A stretch of DNA of 64,000 nt from Pyrus communis (GCF_963583255.1 NC_084809.1:1555001-1619000), one strand, 5' to 3'. Positions 31,391-41,930 are shown, numbered from the stretch's first letter. The notes: a model not told the origin generated them from the sequence alone. Numbers and translations: made by a program.

Positions 31391-31822
31391 TCATGAATTA
31401 GCGCTTAATTAATCCGGTTCGCGGGTTTTAGCCAATGAGCTTTGTTTTTGTGTACTTTTTATTTGGAATTGTAGGTGTTTAGCGATATGTCATTGCTCTC
31501 TTGCTTCAATTTTCTCAATGCAGTGGGAATTGTAATCTTATGCTGAAAAATATATTTGATTGCTTTGGTTTTTGTAGTTTGATTTGTTATAGAAATTCTT
31601 ACGTCGGATTTTGTATCGATAATGTTGTTTGTAGATTTCAATAAGGCGGCAATATGTGTTTTCACTGACATGTTATCTACTAATGTTATGAGCGGTATAT
31701 GTATCGATGATGTCGATGTTTGTTAGTATAAAAAAACAAGAGAATGTGTGCTTTCATGAACTAGTTACTTCAATAATTGGATGCATGTCATACATTAGAG
31801 CATTGTAAGGTTTTTGTAAAAT
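31391..31822. other. L12 3' UTR and intergenic DNA
   Basis: 3' UTR of the L12 gene followed by AT-rich DNA. TATCGAT with GATGTTGTTT-like phrases recurs near 31614-31720. No gene is seen. Confidence 0.45.
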
Positions 31823-31837
31823 TAGTGCTTGGTTATG

Positions 31838-31970
31838 TTGGGCGAGCTCTAGCTCGTTGGAAAGAATGTCCCCTTGTGATCAAAATGTCGCATAGCAAAG
31901 ACGGGATTGCGTGCAATAGACGTTCCTCCCGATACTTCCAAAGCAAAAAGTCTTTTGACTCGGGTCGCCC
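31838..31970 (+). mobile_element. Internally deleted Au-like SINE
   Basis: A 15-base target duplication with one mismatch flanks the element: TAGTGCTTGGTTATG at 31823-31837 and TAGTGCTTGATTATG at 31971-31985. The left part (GGGCGAGCTCTAGCTCGTTG, then CCCCTTGTGATCAAAATGTC) matches the SINE head. The right part (GCGTGCAATAGACGTTCCTC, then CGGGTCGCCC) matches the tail. The B-box segment between them is missing. Confidence 0.7.
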
Positions 31971-32248
31971 TAGTGCTTGATTATGCTGTTTGATTGTTTA
32001 GCTAGTGGAGCTAGAAGTATACTTTGCTTGGCTTAGAGATGGTAAATGTGGGCACTTCTTATCACTTAACAACGTTAATCTAGCCTTTTTGTTTAGTCCA
32101 ATTTCCATCATATGCGATTGGGTGGTGCACATTATTTCCTCATCCATTTCGTTGCTTCATGTACATGTAGGAAGAGATCAACCTGCCCGAAAAGCCCATA
32201 TTCTTTTCTGTCTTTGGTATCCATATGTCGATAACTGCTGCTTTTTTA

Positions 32249-32696
32249 GAGCATCTCTAAAGGAGATGTAAAATTTTAAGCATCAAAATGATAGTTGATA
32301 GCTTAAGTGACAATTTGACATTTTATACAATATTTTGCTCCACCCGATATGTTAAATAATAATGTCATTTAATAAATTTTTATCTTTTTGTGGAGTCCAA
32401 TGATTAAGGCAACCAATCAAATATTTCAAAAATAATGTCATTTAATAAATTTTTATCTTTTTGTGGAGTCCAATGATTAAGGCAACCAATCAAATATTTC
32501 AAAAACATAACAACATTTATTATATATTATATTAATATATTAAAATATTATTTAATAAATTTGATATCTGCTGGCTTTGCCTTCAAATGACTTAGTGCCA
32601 CCTAAGAAATTGAAGGCTCGGTTGGAGAGAATTTGCTACCATTTTTTACTGTTGTATGCCTACATAGCAATTTTGACATCTCATTTGGAGATGCTC
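32249..32696. mobile_element. Tourist-like MITE with internal duplication
   Basis: The 448 bp element is flanked by TTA on both sides (32246-32248 and 32697-32699), the PIF/Harbinger target site. The terminal inverted repeats are GAGCATCTCTAAAGGAGATG against GAGCATCTCCAAATGAGATG, and similarity continues into AAAATT. There is no coding capacity. Confidence 0.8.
32358..32505 (+). repeat. Perfect 73-bp tandem duplication inside the MITE
   Basis: Copy 1 is 32358-32430 and copy 2 is 32431-32503. They are identical, starting AATAATGTCATTTAATAAAT and ending AATCAAATATTTCAAA. Absence of differences suggests a recent event, or an assembly duplication. Confidence 0.9.
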
Positions 32697-32699
32697 TTA

Positions 32700-33089
32700 T
32701 TGGGTCGAATATGTGCGAGTTCATCCTTAAGAAAGCAAAGTGAACCCCTTCAAGTTTGAGACAAAAATTATGAGCAAAATTCTCTTTTGACTCGATAAAA
32801 GTACAATTGAAATTAGGAATTGTATATTCTTTTGAACTTTCAAGGTGGGGGAATGAATAAATTCTTAGACGAATAAATTATGTTTGTCTTTTTCTATCAT
32901 ATGAAATGTATCTATACATATATTATGACATGTGAAATAGACAAAAGTGTTCCGAGCTGAAAAATTTGTCTAAGAAAAGTCTCAAAACCTGTTACACCAT
33001 AAAACGATGTCGTTGTAAGCAAATGTTGGCTGGGATCACCAATCAGCAATTCAGCATCGCCTTTATGAGGGGATATGTTTAACCAAATC
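32700..33089. other. Intergenic DNA
   Basis: No gene is seen between the Tourist-like element and the Mutator-like element. The last bases (33081-33089, AACCAAATC) are one copy of the target duplication of the latter. Confidence 0.45.
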
Positions 33090-33265
33090 GAAACCGGATC
33101 CCCTCCTAAGCTTAGGAGGCTGAGCCTCCTGAGCAAAGGATTTGAGCCGATGAAATTTGATCAAAATGCTACAAATAGGGGGACCCTCTAAAAGTTAAAA
33201 TAATTACAGTCGTTAGATCAAATTTCAACTGTCCGTGTGATGTGCTCAGGAGGGGATCCGGTTCC
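33090..33265. mobile_element. Mutator-like MITE of 176 bp
   Basis: A perfect 9-bp target duplication AACCAAATC flanks the element (33081-33089 and 33266-33274). The terminal inverted repeats are GAAACCGGATCCCCTCCTAA against GGAACCGGATCCCCTCCTGA. A 9-bp duplication is characteristic of the Mutator superfamily. There is no coding capacity. Confidence 0.85.
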
Positions 33266-33495
33266 AACCAAATCCACAACAGACACGTGGCGATCATCCA
33301 CATCAAATCCGCGGCTTTTCATTTAACGTCAAAACATAATAGCTTTTCAGCCGTTTGATATCCCCAATGCCGCATCGAACCTGCGATCATGATTACTCCT
33401 CTTCGAAATCTCTACAGTAACAACCACATGGCCCCATAGCACAGCGAGTACGCTCCCATTCCATACTCTCGCGTCTACGCGCCTCACCAACCCAA

Positions 33496-33857
33496 ATGTC
33501 AGCTGGGCGGGCACAAAACGTGGAGATGGCCGCTCTGCCAGAAAACGACAACAAGAGCGAGATAGCCGCTTCTTCTCAACTCCCACTCTCTCCTTCTCTA
33601 CTCTCTCAGCTCTTCCCACCACCGCCTTACGCCAATTTCTCGCCCACTATCTGCGATATTTTCCCCCCGCCATCCACCATTTCTTTCTCTCCCTCTCACA
33701 ATTCGAATTCGAATTCGGATTTTCTCTGCAGAATACGATTCAGGAAATCCGTATTTATTTGTTATCGGAGTTTTTCTCAATCATTTGCAGAGCTTGCAGG
33801 TTTTGTTGACCAGCAAAAGAAAAAAGCTTCAAGCTTTGAAGCTTTTGGTTTCTTCGG
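33496..33857 (+). promoter_or_regulatory. Leader exon of the PWWP gene with a possible overlapping uORF
   Basis: A donor at 33858 (TTCTTCGG|GTATAT) and an acceptor ending at 34169 (TTTTTTCAG) define a leader intron that removes a TA microsatellite (33903-33934). If transcription starts before 33496, an AUG there opens a frame of about 125 codons. After splicing it stops at the TAG just inside the main frame, so it overlaps the main start codon. A second in-frame AUG lies at 33526. The frame is Pro/Ser-rich and resembles no known protein. Confidence 0.45.
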
Positions 33858-33901
33858 GTATATAATTTCCCTGTTCTCTTTATTTTTCGGTTATTATATA
33901 C

Positions 33902-33902
<1 letters not shown>

Positions 33903-33934
<32 letters not shown>
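33903..33934 (+). repeat. TA microsatellite in the leader intron
   Basis: A run of TA dinucleotides inside the leader intron of the PWWP gene. Confidence 0.85.
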
Positions 33935-33935
<1 letters not shown>

Positions 33936-34172
33936 TATTGTATGTATGCATTTGTTCTCGTTTGTTAGTGCACTGCGCAATTAGTTATTAATATAATTAT
34001 ATTATTCCAGTTTTCAAGCTCTTTTGGACATAAACCTAAACCCTAGAAAGTACTGATTTTTACATATTTTTGCATAATTTTTTGTTTTTGTTTTTGGGTT
34101 TTGGGTTTTGTTTGTGATTGGGTTCGGCTGTGAAATCAAGGTTTGAGCTTGAGCTTGATTTTTTTTCAGGAA

Positions 34173-37001
34173 ATGGGGATGGTAGGGACGCGATCTACTA
34201 CATCCCTGGAGGAGGATTTGGGTTCTGCATCTGAACCGGAGAAGCATGAAGTTCCGGAGGAGAAGACGATCAGGGAAGTTGTGACCGACTCGGGAGGGTC
34301 CGGTCGGGGAAGTTCCGGCGGTGGAAGGAGTTTTGGGAACCTGAGTGTTGATGTCTCGGATGCTGAGGAGGGTTTGGTGAAGCTGAGAGGGAAAGGGAGA
34401 GTTGAGAAGTTGGAGTTTGTTTCGAGTAACGAGAAGAAGGCGGTGAGCGGCGGTGCTGAGGTTGATCATGGTGAGAACGGAGGAGGGGTTGGAGAAGATG
34501 GGAGTTCTTTGGATGGAATTGGAGAAGGCCCGGATGGGACTGAGATTACTGAGACCGGGACCGATGTGAACGGAGGGTTTGAAGAGAATGGGAGCTGTTT
34601 GGATGGGACTGGAGAAGACCCCGATGAGAAAACTGATGAGATTAGTGAGGACATGGATGATGAGGGACATGAGTTTCTTGTTGGTGATTTTGTGTGGGGA
34701 AAGATTAAGAGCCATCCGTGGTGGCCTGCACAAATTTGTGATCCTTCGGACGCTTCGGAGTATGCCCTGAAATTGAAGGCCAAAGACAGACTCCTGGTGG
34801 CGTATTTTGGGGACGGAACATTTGCTTGGTGCAATTCATTGCAGCTGAAACCGTTTGAGGAGAACTTTAGGGAGATGTCGGGGCAGAGTAGCTCGAAGGC
34901 GTTTGTTAATGCTGTGCAGCAGGCTGTGGATGAGGTTGGAAGGATTGTGATGTTGAAGATGAGTTGTGGGTGTGTAAAGGAAGAGTCCCTGAGTGAGGTT
35001 GGTCGGCCGTTGGCAGTAAATGCCGGAATTAAGGAAGGAGTTCTTGTGCCAGAAGGCAGGGTTGGGAAGCTTTTGGATCGTCTGTCTGACCCGGCAGAGC
35101 TTCTTGCTGAGTTGAAACATGTTGCAGAAGTTATGTCCACGTCTAGTGAGCTTCAGCTGAATGCTTTGAAGAGTTGGTTGTCGGCATATTATTGTTCAAA
35201 AGGGGGCTATCATTTGCCTGTTTTCGTCGAAGCGCAGCCAGTTGCTGGTCTTGAGGATGACTGGAGGGCGGTGGATGTCCCGCACCAAGGGCCATTTGAA
35301 GACTGGCTTTCTTCTCCCAGAAAATCAGGTCAAATTGATCAACCTTTACACGAAAATTCGGCTCAAGGTTTAGAGAATAGGCAATACCAAAGAAGGAAGC
35401 AGAAGAGCATTGCTGATATAATGGGAGAGGATGATGATATTCAGGCGGAAACAAAGGAAGGAGCAACATCAGAGAAAGCAGGGTTATCATCTGGGCCGAA
35501 GAAGCGGAAAGTTGGCGAGAATCATGGTGAGAGTAATTTGACTTCTGAATCCGGAAAGAGAAGGGCCAAGCTTTCAAAGACACCAACGAGCACGCAGATG
35601 AAAAAACTATCATGTGCTGAAAATGGTTCTAGTGACCGTACGGAAGAAACTAAGAAGGGTGCCTTAACAAGGAGCAGGAAGAAGGCTGAAGGTACTGGAA
35701 TTGAAAGCAATGGTGGCGAGACCAAAGAAGAAGCCGGTGATAGTCCTATTCTGCGCAGTGGCGGTTCACAAACTGACATGAAAGACCAAATTGATCACCC
35801 CTTTTCCACAAGAGAGAGGAAAAGGAGCAAGTACTTGTCCCCCCCCTTCATAAATCTAAGCACTGGAAAAAGGAGTCTAGACATAGAAGTAGAATCTCAG
35901 AAAGTTTATAATGAGAACCTTGTTGGGTCCCCGAAGATGCTGAATCCTTGCACAGAGACGTTACAGAAGAAAGACTCCACAGAACTTGGGCTTGGGAATG
36001 AGATATCTGGTGGCTCAAGTTCGAAAAAACCATCAGCAGATGACAAGAAGAGCATTGATGAGATGAAAGCTAATGTATCTAATCGTAACGTGCTATCTGG
36101 AGTCCGCTCTGCAGCTGTTAATCCATCATCTCCAATCAAAAAGAAATCCTTTGAGATTGTTAAGGATTTTCTGTCCATATTCAGAGACTCGATTTATCGC
36201 AATGGATCCTACTACGACATATACAAGAAGAAGCAACCTGATAAGAAGAGAAAGAAGTTAGAATCTGAACCTGGCTCAATGGGGAAAGACCGAAATCAGA
36301 CTGCAGAAAACCTGCCTGAAACTGAATCTGGGAAGAAGAGAATCAAGAAGAGCAGTGAGACAAGGTCTGCTAAGCCTACACAAAAGCAAGCTACTGAGAC
36401 ACCAGGTTCAGAGCCTGGTAGTAAGCGAAAATCAAAGCATGCTTCTGGAACTCCGGATTTGAAGAAAAGGCGTAGAAAGACCGACGAAATAGCTTCACCT
36501 GCATCCCTTTTTGTGACATTTGGCCCTGGGTCCAATCTCCCCACAAAAGCTGATCTTATCAAGATTTATAGTAAGTTCGGAGAGCTGAACGAAATGGAAA
36601 CTGAGATGTTCTACACCAATTTCTGCGCTCGTGTTTCCTTTGCAAGGCTAGCTGATGCAGAAGAAGCCTTCAACCATTCGCAAAATGACAGTCCGTTTGG
36701 AGCTTCCAACGTCAATTTCCGGCTTCATAATCTGGCAGCTGCTTCGAAGGTTCGTGAACTGAGTGAAATATCCAATTCTGCTCCTGCTAAGAAGTCCAGG
36801 GGCAAGACCAAAACCCAGGGATTAGCTTCACAGGCACCCGCTGCTGCTGGTGAGGCGTCGCAGATCGACTTAATCAAGCAGAAACTGGAGAAGATGACCT
36901 CAATGCTGGATGATTCAAATGGCCAAGTTTCGGATGTCACGAAATCGAAACTGGAGAGCGAGATAAAAGAGCTGTTGGGGACGGTAAGCACGATGGTCTA
37001 A
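34173..37001 (+). CDS. PWWP-domain protein of the plant PDP family
   Basis: Chromatin reader. Arabidopsis PDP proteins join ARID, EPCR and TRB proteins (PEAT complex) or FVE/MSI5 to regulate histone modification and silencing. The 942-residue coding part is a single exon; the ATG at 34173 lies 3 bases after a leader-intron acceptor. The N-terminus (1-160) is acidic and Gly/Ser-rich. The PWWP domain spans about 167-260 (FLVGDFVWGKIKSHPWWPAQ, then VAYFGDGTFAWC). A conserved helical segment lies at about 305-360 (LLAELKHVAEVMSTSSELQL). A long basic region carries Lys/Arg clusters (nuclear localisation). An RRM-like fold spans about 770-860 (SLFVTFGPGSNLPTKADLIK). A predicted coiled segment lies near the C-terminus (IDLIKQKLEKMTSMLDD). 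PWWP plus a C-terminal RRM-like block is the hallmark of PDP1-type proteins; which paralogue cannot be settled here. Confidence 0.92.
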   Translation: MGMVGTRSTTSLEEDLGSASEPEKHEVPEEKTIREVVTDSGGSGRGSSGGGRSFGNLSVDVSDAEEGLVKLRGKGRVEKLEFVSSNEKKAVSGGAEVDHGENGGGVGEDGSSLDGIGEGPDGTEITETGTDVNGGFEENGSCLDGTGEDPDEKTDEISEDMDDEGHEFLVGDFVWGKIKSHPWWPAQICDPSDASEYALKLKAKDRLLVAYFGDGTFAWCNSLQLKPFEENFREMSGQSSSKAFVNAVQQAVDEVGRIVMLKMSCGCVKEESLSEVGRPLAVNAGIKEGVLVPEGRVGKLLDRLSDPAELLAELKHVAEVMSTSSELQLNALKSWLSAYYCSKGGYHLPVFVEAQPVAGLEDDWRAVDVPHQGPFEDWLSSPRKSGQIDQPLHENSAQGLENRQYQRRKQKSIADIMGEDDDIQAETKEGATSEKAGLSSGPKKRKVGENHGESNLTSESGKRRAKLSKTPTSTQMKKLSCAENGSSDRTEETKKGALTRSRKKAEGTGIESNGGETKEEAGDSPILRSGGSQTDMKDQIDHPFSTRERKRSKYLSPPFINLSTGKRSLDIEVESQKVYNENLVGSPKMLNPCTETLQKKDSTELGLGNEISGGSSSKKPSADDKKSIDEMKANVSNRNVLSGVRSAAVNPSSPIKKKSFEIVKDFLSIFRDSIYRNGSYYDIYKKKQPDKKRKKLESEPGSMGKDRNQTAENLPETESGKKRIKKSSETRSAKPTQKQATETPGSEPGSKRKSKHASGTPDLKKRRRKTDEIASPASLFVTFGPGSNLPTKADLIKIYSKFGELNEMETEMFYTNFCARVSFARLADAEEAFNHSQNDSPFGASNVNFRLHNLAAASKVRELSEISNSAPAKKSRGKTKTQGLASQAPAAAGEASQIDLIKQKLEKMTSMLDDSNGQVSDVTKSKLESEIKELLGTVSTMV

Positions 37002-37548
37002 TCGTCGTCGTAGATCAGCTTCTCTGCTTGGATATAGCTAGTGAGCGAATATGTAGGTTTAGGGAGAGATCTAAATACTTTCTTTTGGGATGCTTGTGGA
37101 TGAAGTTAATACATCTCCATGTAACAACTCTCGATATTTTGATTCCAATTTCAGCAGTTAATTCGATGTACATTTCAGTTTTCTTTGTGTCCCGACCGGA
37201 ACGATACGCAAACTTTTGGGGAGGTGGAGAAGCATCCTCGAAACATCGAATCTCCATTTGACAAAAGCAACAAATATGGAAAAGAGAGTGTATTAAGCTG
37301 AATGTAAGATGATGAACAAGAAAGCTCGAAAACGAGCCCCCAAACTAATTGCAATACAACGCAAAATATTCAAGTTTCATCGTACAACTAGTGTAATTCC
37401 CCCGGCATCCGATTTGAAAGAACTAAAATTCACACGACAGAAGGGATACATGTAATTTATTCCCAGTTGGTTTTTAGGTACAAGGGTCTGGTGCCGGGAA
37501 GTGTACTGACGGAATCAAAGAAACAAAACATACACATTCCGGTAACAT
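37002..37548. other. Short region between convergent genes
   Basis: It contains the 3' UTRs of the PWWP gene and of the universal stress protein gene. Nothing else is seen. Confidence 0.6.
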
Positions 37549-39314
37549 TCAGTCATCGACAGGATCCTGGGGTGTTTCCTCTGCACTGCGCTTGATTGTG
37601 ATGACGGGACACTCAGCATGCTTCACGCAAAACTCGCTCACGGTCCCAACAAAAATCCTGCACAGCACAGAAAAAGGGATATGTTAATTGGATAGCCTTG
37701 TATATGATAAGGCATATAACCCAATTATGCTCCAGAGTAAAATTTGCTAAATAACTTTATCCGCCAGTTTCAAAAGATGCGAGAAAAGGACGTCAGCAAT
37801 CTAAGAAGACTAAGAACTGTGGATATCAGGCATGTCTGTGAAAGGTAAGGACTTAGAGATACCTTTGGAAAGGACCAAGACCCCGACAGCCCACCACCAG
37901 AAGGTCTGGCTGCACACGCTTCACCTCGCGGCAGATTACTTCCTTGGCATCCCCTCTTTTGATCCATGCTTCACAAGCAACCTACGAGATTCCAATATGT
38001 AGGTGTTATCTTAAAATAGAGTCTTCTTCAGATGCAATCAATTAAAGTCGCCCCCCAACACAAGTCAGTACCCCGATTGCATGACATCTGTCAACAAAGA
38101 ACTCCAGCAGATGAAGCCCTCTAGCTTGGTCTCTGTTCTTCAAGTTTTTAAAATCCTCCGGCGATGCATACACACTGTCCATGTCATCAAAACCTATTAT
38201 AGAAAGAGGGAACATATTATTTGCAGTAACAGTTAGTTGCCAGTTAATACATAGCAACAAAGATCAGTTAACATCACATCGTTACTAAGAAGGATAAAGA
38301 ATCAGACAGTTTTCCAGGCAATGAAAACTAAGTGCTAAGCATGCTTAAATCAACAAGAATATACAGAAGCTCGACTATCTGGACTATACGTAAAGTGATT
38401 GACATTGTTCAAAGTTCATACAACGATGAATTCAGATCAATTCATGATCACAATTTCACTACGCTATGATGACGGTTGATACTAGAGGACCGCGTCAACA
38501 ATAATTATGATCATGATCATGATGTTCGGGTCACAAAATGCCTTTTGAAACGATGAGAAATACATGAAACACGCTAAATGCAGTCACGATATCAAAGCCA
38601 ACTTTGAGACACAATCGTAAAAAAACTTGTACAGAAAATAGTCCGATCTCGTAACCAATCAAACTCAAAATTGAACTTCAAATACTAAATATTCACCGCT
38701 TAAACGAACTGAAAAATTGAAAGGAATGATCAGAGTACTTGAGAAGTCATCAAGCACCTTCATACTAAATGAGTAAATGGCCTCCCGTTTGGTACCAAAG
38801 CCTTAACGATTGTTAGATACAACGCCGATTAGGTCAAATCGACAATCATCGCCTATTTAATTTCAATTTACAAACCAAATGACACCAACAAATTATTCAA
38901 TCGCGTAGACAATTTAGTACTCTCACACAATCTGCGACCCCCTAACACTCCTTGATCAAATTATTTCACTATCTTCCAGCACAAATTTACAGTTACGGTT
39001 TCGATTTCCCTATCCTTTCATTTTCTCTTCAAATTCCTCCGTTTTCTCAGCAACCAAACAGAGCACAAGCACAATTATAACAAGCAAAAACATAAAAGTA
39101 AAAGCAGAAAGAGAGAGTGATAGTGAGAGAGATGACCGTCTTCGTCGGGGACTTGGACGTGAAGGAACTGGAGCTTGAAGCCACTGGTGTTGGAGCGCAC
39201 GATCTTCTGGAGCGTCCACTCGAACGCCTTCCTGCTGCTGATCGAGGCGTGCGGGTAGCCCTTGATGGTCGACTCGTTCACTCCCAGCATTATCCGAGTT
39301 GGCTCATTCGCCAT
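37549..39314 (-). CDS. Universal stress protein family (UspA-like, ATP-binding type)
   Basis: Small stress-related protein, likely cytosolic, of the nucleotide-binding USP fold. Minus-strand exons are 39314-39137, 38193-38072, 37981-37863 and 37657-37549, giving 175 residues with consistent phases. It begins MANEPTRIMLGVNEST (first beta strand with an Asn in place of the common Asp). The ATP-binding signature is visible as VVGCRGLGPFQRIFVGTVS (G-2X-G-9X-G-T/S), followed by CVKHAECPVITIK. Plant homologues have the same four-exon plan. Intron 1 is about 940 bases and AT-rich. The precise role of most plant USPs is unknown; a stress or hypoxia link is family knowledge only. Confidence 0.9.
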
Positions 39315-40221
39315 CTTCGCTTCGCTCAACGAGTCGACTCGGAACTTTCTCGAACCTCACTCGCACTCTCTCTGATGAAGTCGGTAGATGAAGCAAGAAT
39401 CGTTTCGTTTGTATGGGTTCGCAGCCGTAAGCCCGATTAGGCACAGCGCGTATCTGGGTGCAGGATAGTGCATATCCAATAGAAAGGTACTAACCTACGC
39501 CGTTCAGTTACCGACATGTGCCACGCGGCAGTATATAAAAGCGTGCGTCATATCATATGCCATGGTTTGCCAAAAATTTGGCGGGGTCTCCTTTTCTATT
39601 ATGAAAAAGCAGATTGGAACGCGAACTTTTAAGCGTACGAGCTAATGTTCTTAATCGACTGAATTATAAGCTATTTGTATTCTTCAATTTTCTTTACATT
39701 ATCAAGTATAAGAATAACTTTATCATGACATGTTGTTTATATTAAAAAATCATTACATAATTATCTATATGTTTCTAAGTATAAGTTTTTGTGTCAAGTA
39801 ACTGATGATGCGACATCAACTTATTGAAAGGCTACACGATGGCGTCTTCCATCAACCGACACCCCCCCCCCCCCCCATTGTACGACCCAGATCGAAGACG
39901 AGCTCACCAGAAAATGATCGCTGAAACGAAGAAGAAAATCAATGGCAAACCAAATAGAAGATTGAAGGCCAAATTGAAGAAGAACAATCTGCATGCATGC
40001 CGATGAAGAAGAAGATTGCAAGACTTGTAAACCATGTATGAGGATGGGTTACTTAGCCCGCCCTATTTTCCCTATTTCAATTTATGAATCCAGTTCGTGT
40101 TACAATTTTTTCATCAAACTTAAGTTGAGTTACAAATCCAAATTAATTATAAATAACAGATCCCGTTCAACTCACCGAACATGACCTTCACTGTCGTTGA
40201 TGCTTCCGGCATTGGTTGTTC
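39315..40221. other. Intergenic DNA including the USP promoter
   Basis: The USP promoter reads leftward from about 39.4 kb. A run of 15-16 C lies near 39861-39876 inside a short plus frame that resembles nothing known. No other gene is seen. Confidence 0.45.
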
Positions 40222-40393
40222 GGAGGTAGGATTCTCTCATCTCTTTTTTTCCCTCCCCTTTCCTTCCCTCCTAGTTGAACGGTCACGGTTAAACCACGTG
40301 AACATTTTATATTAATTTTGTATAGAAAGAGAAAGAAAAAATAAAAAATGTGAGAGAAGAAATAAAAATGGGAGGAAACAGAATCCTAGCCCC
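40222..40393. mobile_element. hAT-like MITE, copy 1
   Basis: A perfect 8-bp target duplication GGTTGTTC lies at 40214-40221 and 40394-40401. The inverted ends are GGAGGTAGGATTCTCTC against GGGGCTAGGATTCTGTT. The core CGGTCACGGTTAA, then GAACATTTTATATTA, is shared with the element at 45250-45365. An 8-bp duplication fits the hAT superfamily. Confidence 0.8.
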
Positions 40394-40889
40394 GGTTGTT
40401 CATTTCTCAACATAACTTTTCATGATTTCAAAATACGACCGAGCGTGAGTTCACAGGTGATACTGATAGCAACACCTAGCAGCAAACAAAATAAGTAAAT
40501 ATGAAAATCAAAGTAATTAAAAGGCTGGTTATTATTTTTATTTTTCTTGAAAAAGGTAACCAACTCCCGGTTTTCCCTTGGCTCAAGCTGCCTCCTGTCA
40601 CTCTCCCACTGCCACAAACTCACGTTTCCTGTCTCTCGATCTCTGTCTCCGTCTCCAAAACCACTCCGTTTCTTGTGATTTATGACCCCTCCATTTGGAG
40701 GCAAATATGATGCAAATATCATCGATATTTTCGTAAATTTTCATATTAAATTTTTTACCATTATACAAGAAGAAAATGAGTCAGCGTGAATCGCTTCTCT
40801 TCCGTATACAGTACAAACAATAAAACAGAAAGCAAATTGAACTGCACTAACCCCAAGTGTATACAAATTAAATTAAATTACACAAACAA
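40394..40889. other. Intergenic DNA and 3' UTR of the Cys-rich gene
   Basis: Downstream region of the minus-strand gene at 40890-41516. No separate gene is seen. Confidence 0.5.
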
Positions 40890-41516
40890 TTAATTTACAT
40901 TCCCTAATTGCCCCTTATTTCCAAGAGACTGAATACCAGTAAAGGAAACTCTCCCGAAACCCAGATGTCCAATCTGGTACAATTCTAACCACACCCTCTC
41001 CGCCTCCTGCCTGGCACCGTCGCACTCCATTTCCTCCTCGCCGCCCCCACCCCGCCATGAAATCTCGGGAACTTTCCCCTCCTCCTCCCCTCTCTCCACC
41101 ACCCACTCGATCCCACGTTTACAACTCCTACCCCCCTTGCATTTCCTCCTTTTTTCCCGCTTTTGCCCCTTCTTTTTCCCCAATCCCAAACACTTCCTCC
41201 CCACCATCCACGGCACTTTTACGAACGCAAGGGTCAAAAAGTTCACCAGTGCGCAGGGGCAGCAGCAGAGCGCCACGCAGTCCGCGATCAACGCGCCGCT
41301 GCACGACTTGCAGAACCTTCCCGTGCACTCGATCCGGTCCCCCGCGCTGTCGTCGACGGCGTACCCGTACCGGCTCTTCCGCGCGGGTGTCGTGGTGGGT
41401 CCCGCGGATGACGTGTGACTTTCTCCGCGATGGTCGGACGACCCGGACGATGATGACGACGACGACGAACTCCCGTGGTGGTTACGTGACGCCCGAGTCG
41501 GCTTAATCTGATCCAT
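40890..41516 (-). CDS. Small plant protein with a Cys-rich hydrophobic core, function unknown
   Basis: Single-exon frame of 208 residues. The N-terminus is a low-complexity Ser tract (residues 15-27). A conserved-looking block lies at about 60-110: IECTGRFCKSCSGALIADCV, then CCCCPCALVNFLTLAFVKVP, which is Cys-rich and hydrophobic and may insert in a membrane. It is followed by a Lys/Arg-rich stretch (about 110-135) and an acidic C-terminal half with EEEMECDGARQEAERVWLEL. I recall this arrangement in uncharacterised Arabidopsis proteins such as At3g11690. GC content is high compared with its flanks, as expected for coding DNA. An acceptor-like TTTTGCAG on the minus strand just upstream of the ATG suggests a leader intron. 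No function is claimed. Confidence 0.8.
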   Translation of the reverse strand: MDQIKPTRASRNHHGSSSSSSSSSGSSDHRGESHTSSAGPTTTPARKSRYGYAVDDSAGDRIECTGRFCKSCSGALIADCVALCCCPCALVNFLTLAFVKVPWMVGRKCLGLGKKKGQKREKRRKCKGGRSCKRGIEWVVERGEEEGKVPEISWRGGGGEEEMECDGARQEAERVWLELYQIGHLGFGRVSFTGIQSLGNKGQLGNVN

Positions 41517-41754
41517 TGGATTTCACCTGACCTGCAAAAGATGAGAGGTTTTATAAATTTCAACGGTGATGCGGAAGGAGCGTAGATTTTGATCCCAAGT
41601 TTCTAGGGAGGGGTCTTTCCTACATGCTTATGCTTTAAACTGGTAACTGGGAGCAGAGACGTGAAGAGATTATTCTTTTTCATGCATTTTTATCTTGGTA
41701 ATTATAGGAGGGCAAAATGGTCCATAAAATTGTTTTGAAAGAGAGTTACATAAG
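41517..41754. other. Leader and promoter region of the Cys-rich gene
   Basis: Reads leftward into the gene at 40890-41516. The acceptor-like site at about 41530 implies that the first leader exon lies further right. Its position is not visible. Confidence 0.35.
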
Positions 41755-41930
41755 CCCATCTCCAACTAGCCCGACCAAAGGATTATAGGGCTAAAAATAA
41801 CTCAAAATGACACGAAAACCTTCTCCAACCAATGATTAGGCCAGATGCTTGTAGGCCCATCGGGCCAAAACCCTCAAATCAGACCAACGGGCTGGCCATT
41901 TCCAGCCAACTAAACTAAAAGGCCATCGAG
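41755..41930. mobile_element. Fragment related to the Harbinger-like element at 8033-8799
   Basis: On the reverse strand this piece reads GTTGGCTGGAAATGGCC, CTGATTTGAGGGTTTTGGCC and AGTTATTTTTAGCCC, in the same order as the right third of the element at 8033-8799. One end is near TAA|GCCCATCTCCAAC at 41751. The other end is lost. Confidence 0.6.

Noticed and set aside
34014..35140. Long minus-strand open frames (up to 239 residues) across the PWWP gene
   Set aside because: They are antisense to a single-exon coding region whose plus-strand product has clear PWWP and RRM-like domains. Their own sequences are low-complexity and resemble nothing known.
41057..41563. Several overlapping frames on both strands at the 5' end of the Cys-rich gene
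   Set aside because: The Arg/Pro-rich products are typical shadows of a GC-rich coding exon. Only the minus frame with the Cys block looks like a protein family.
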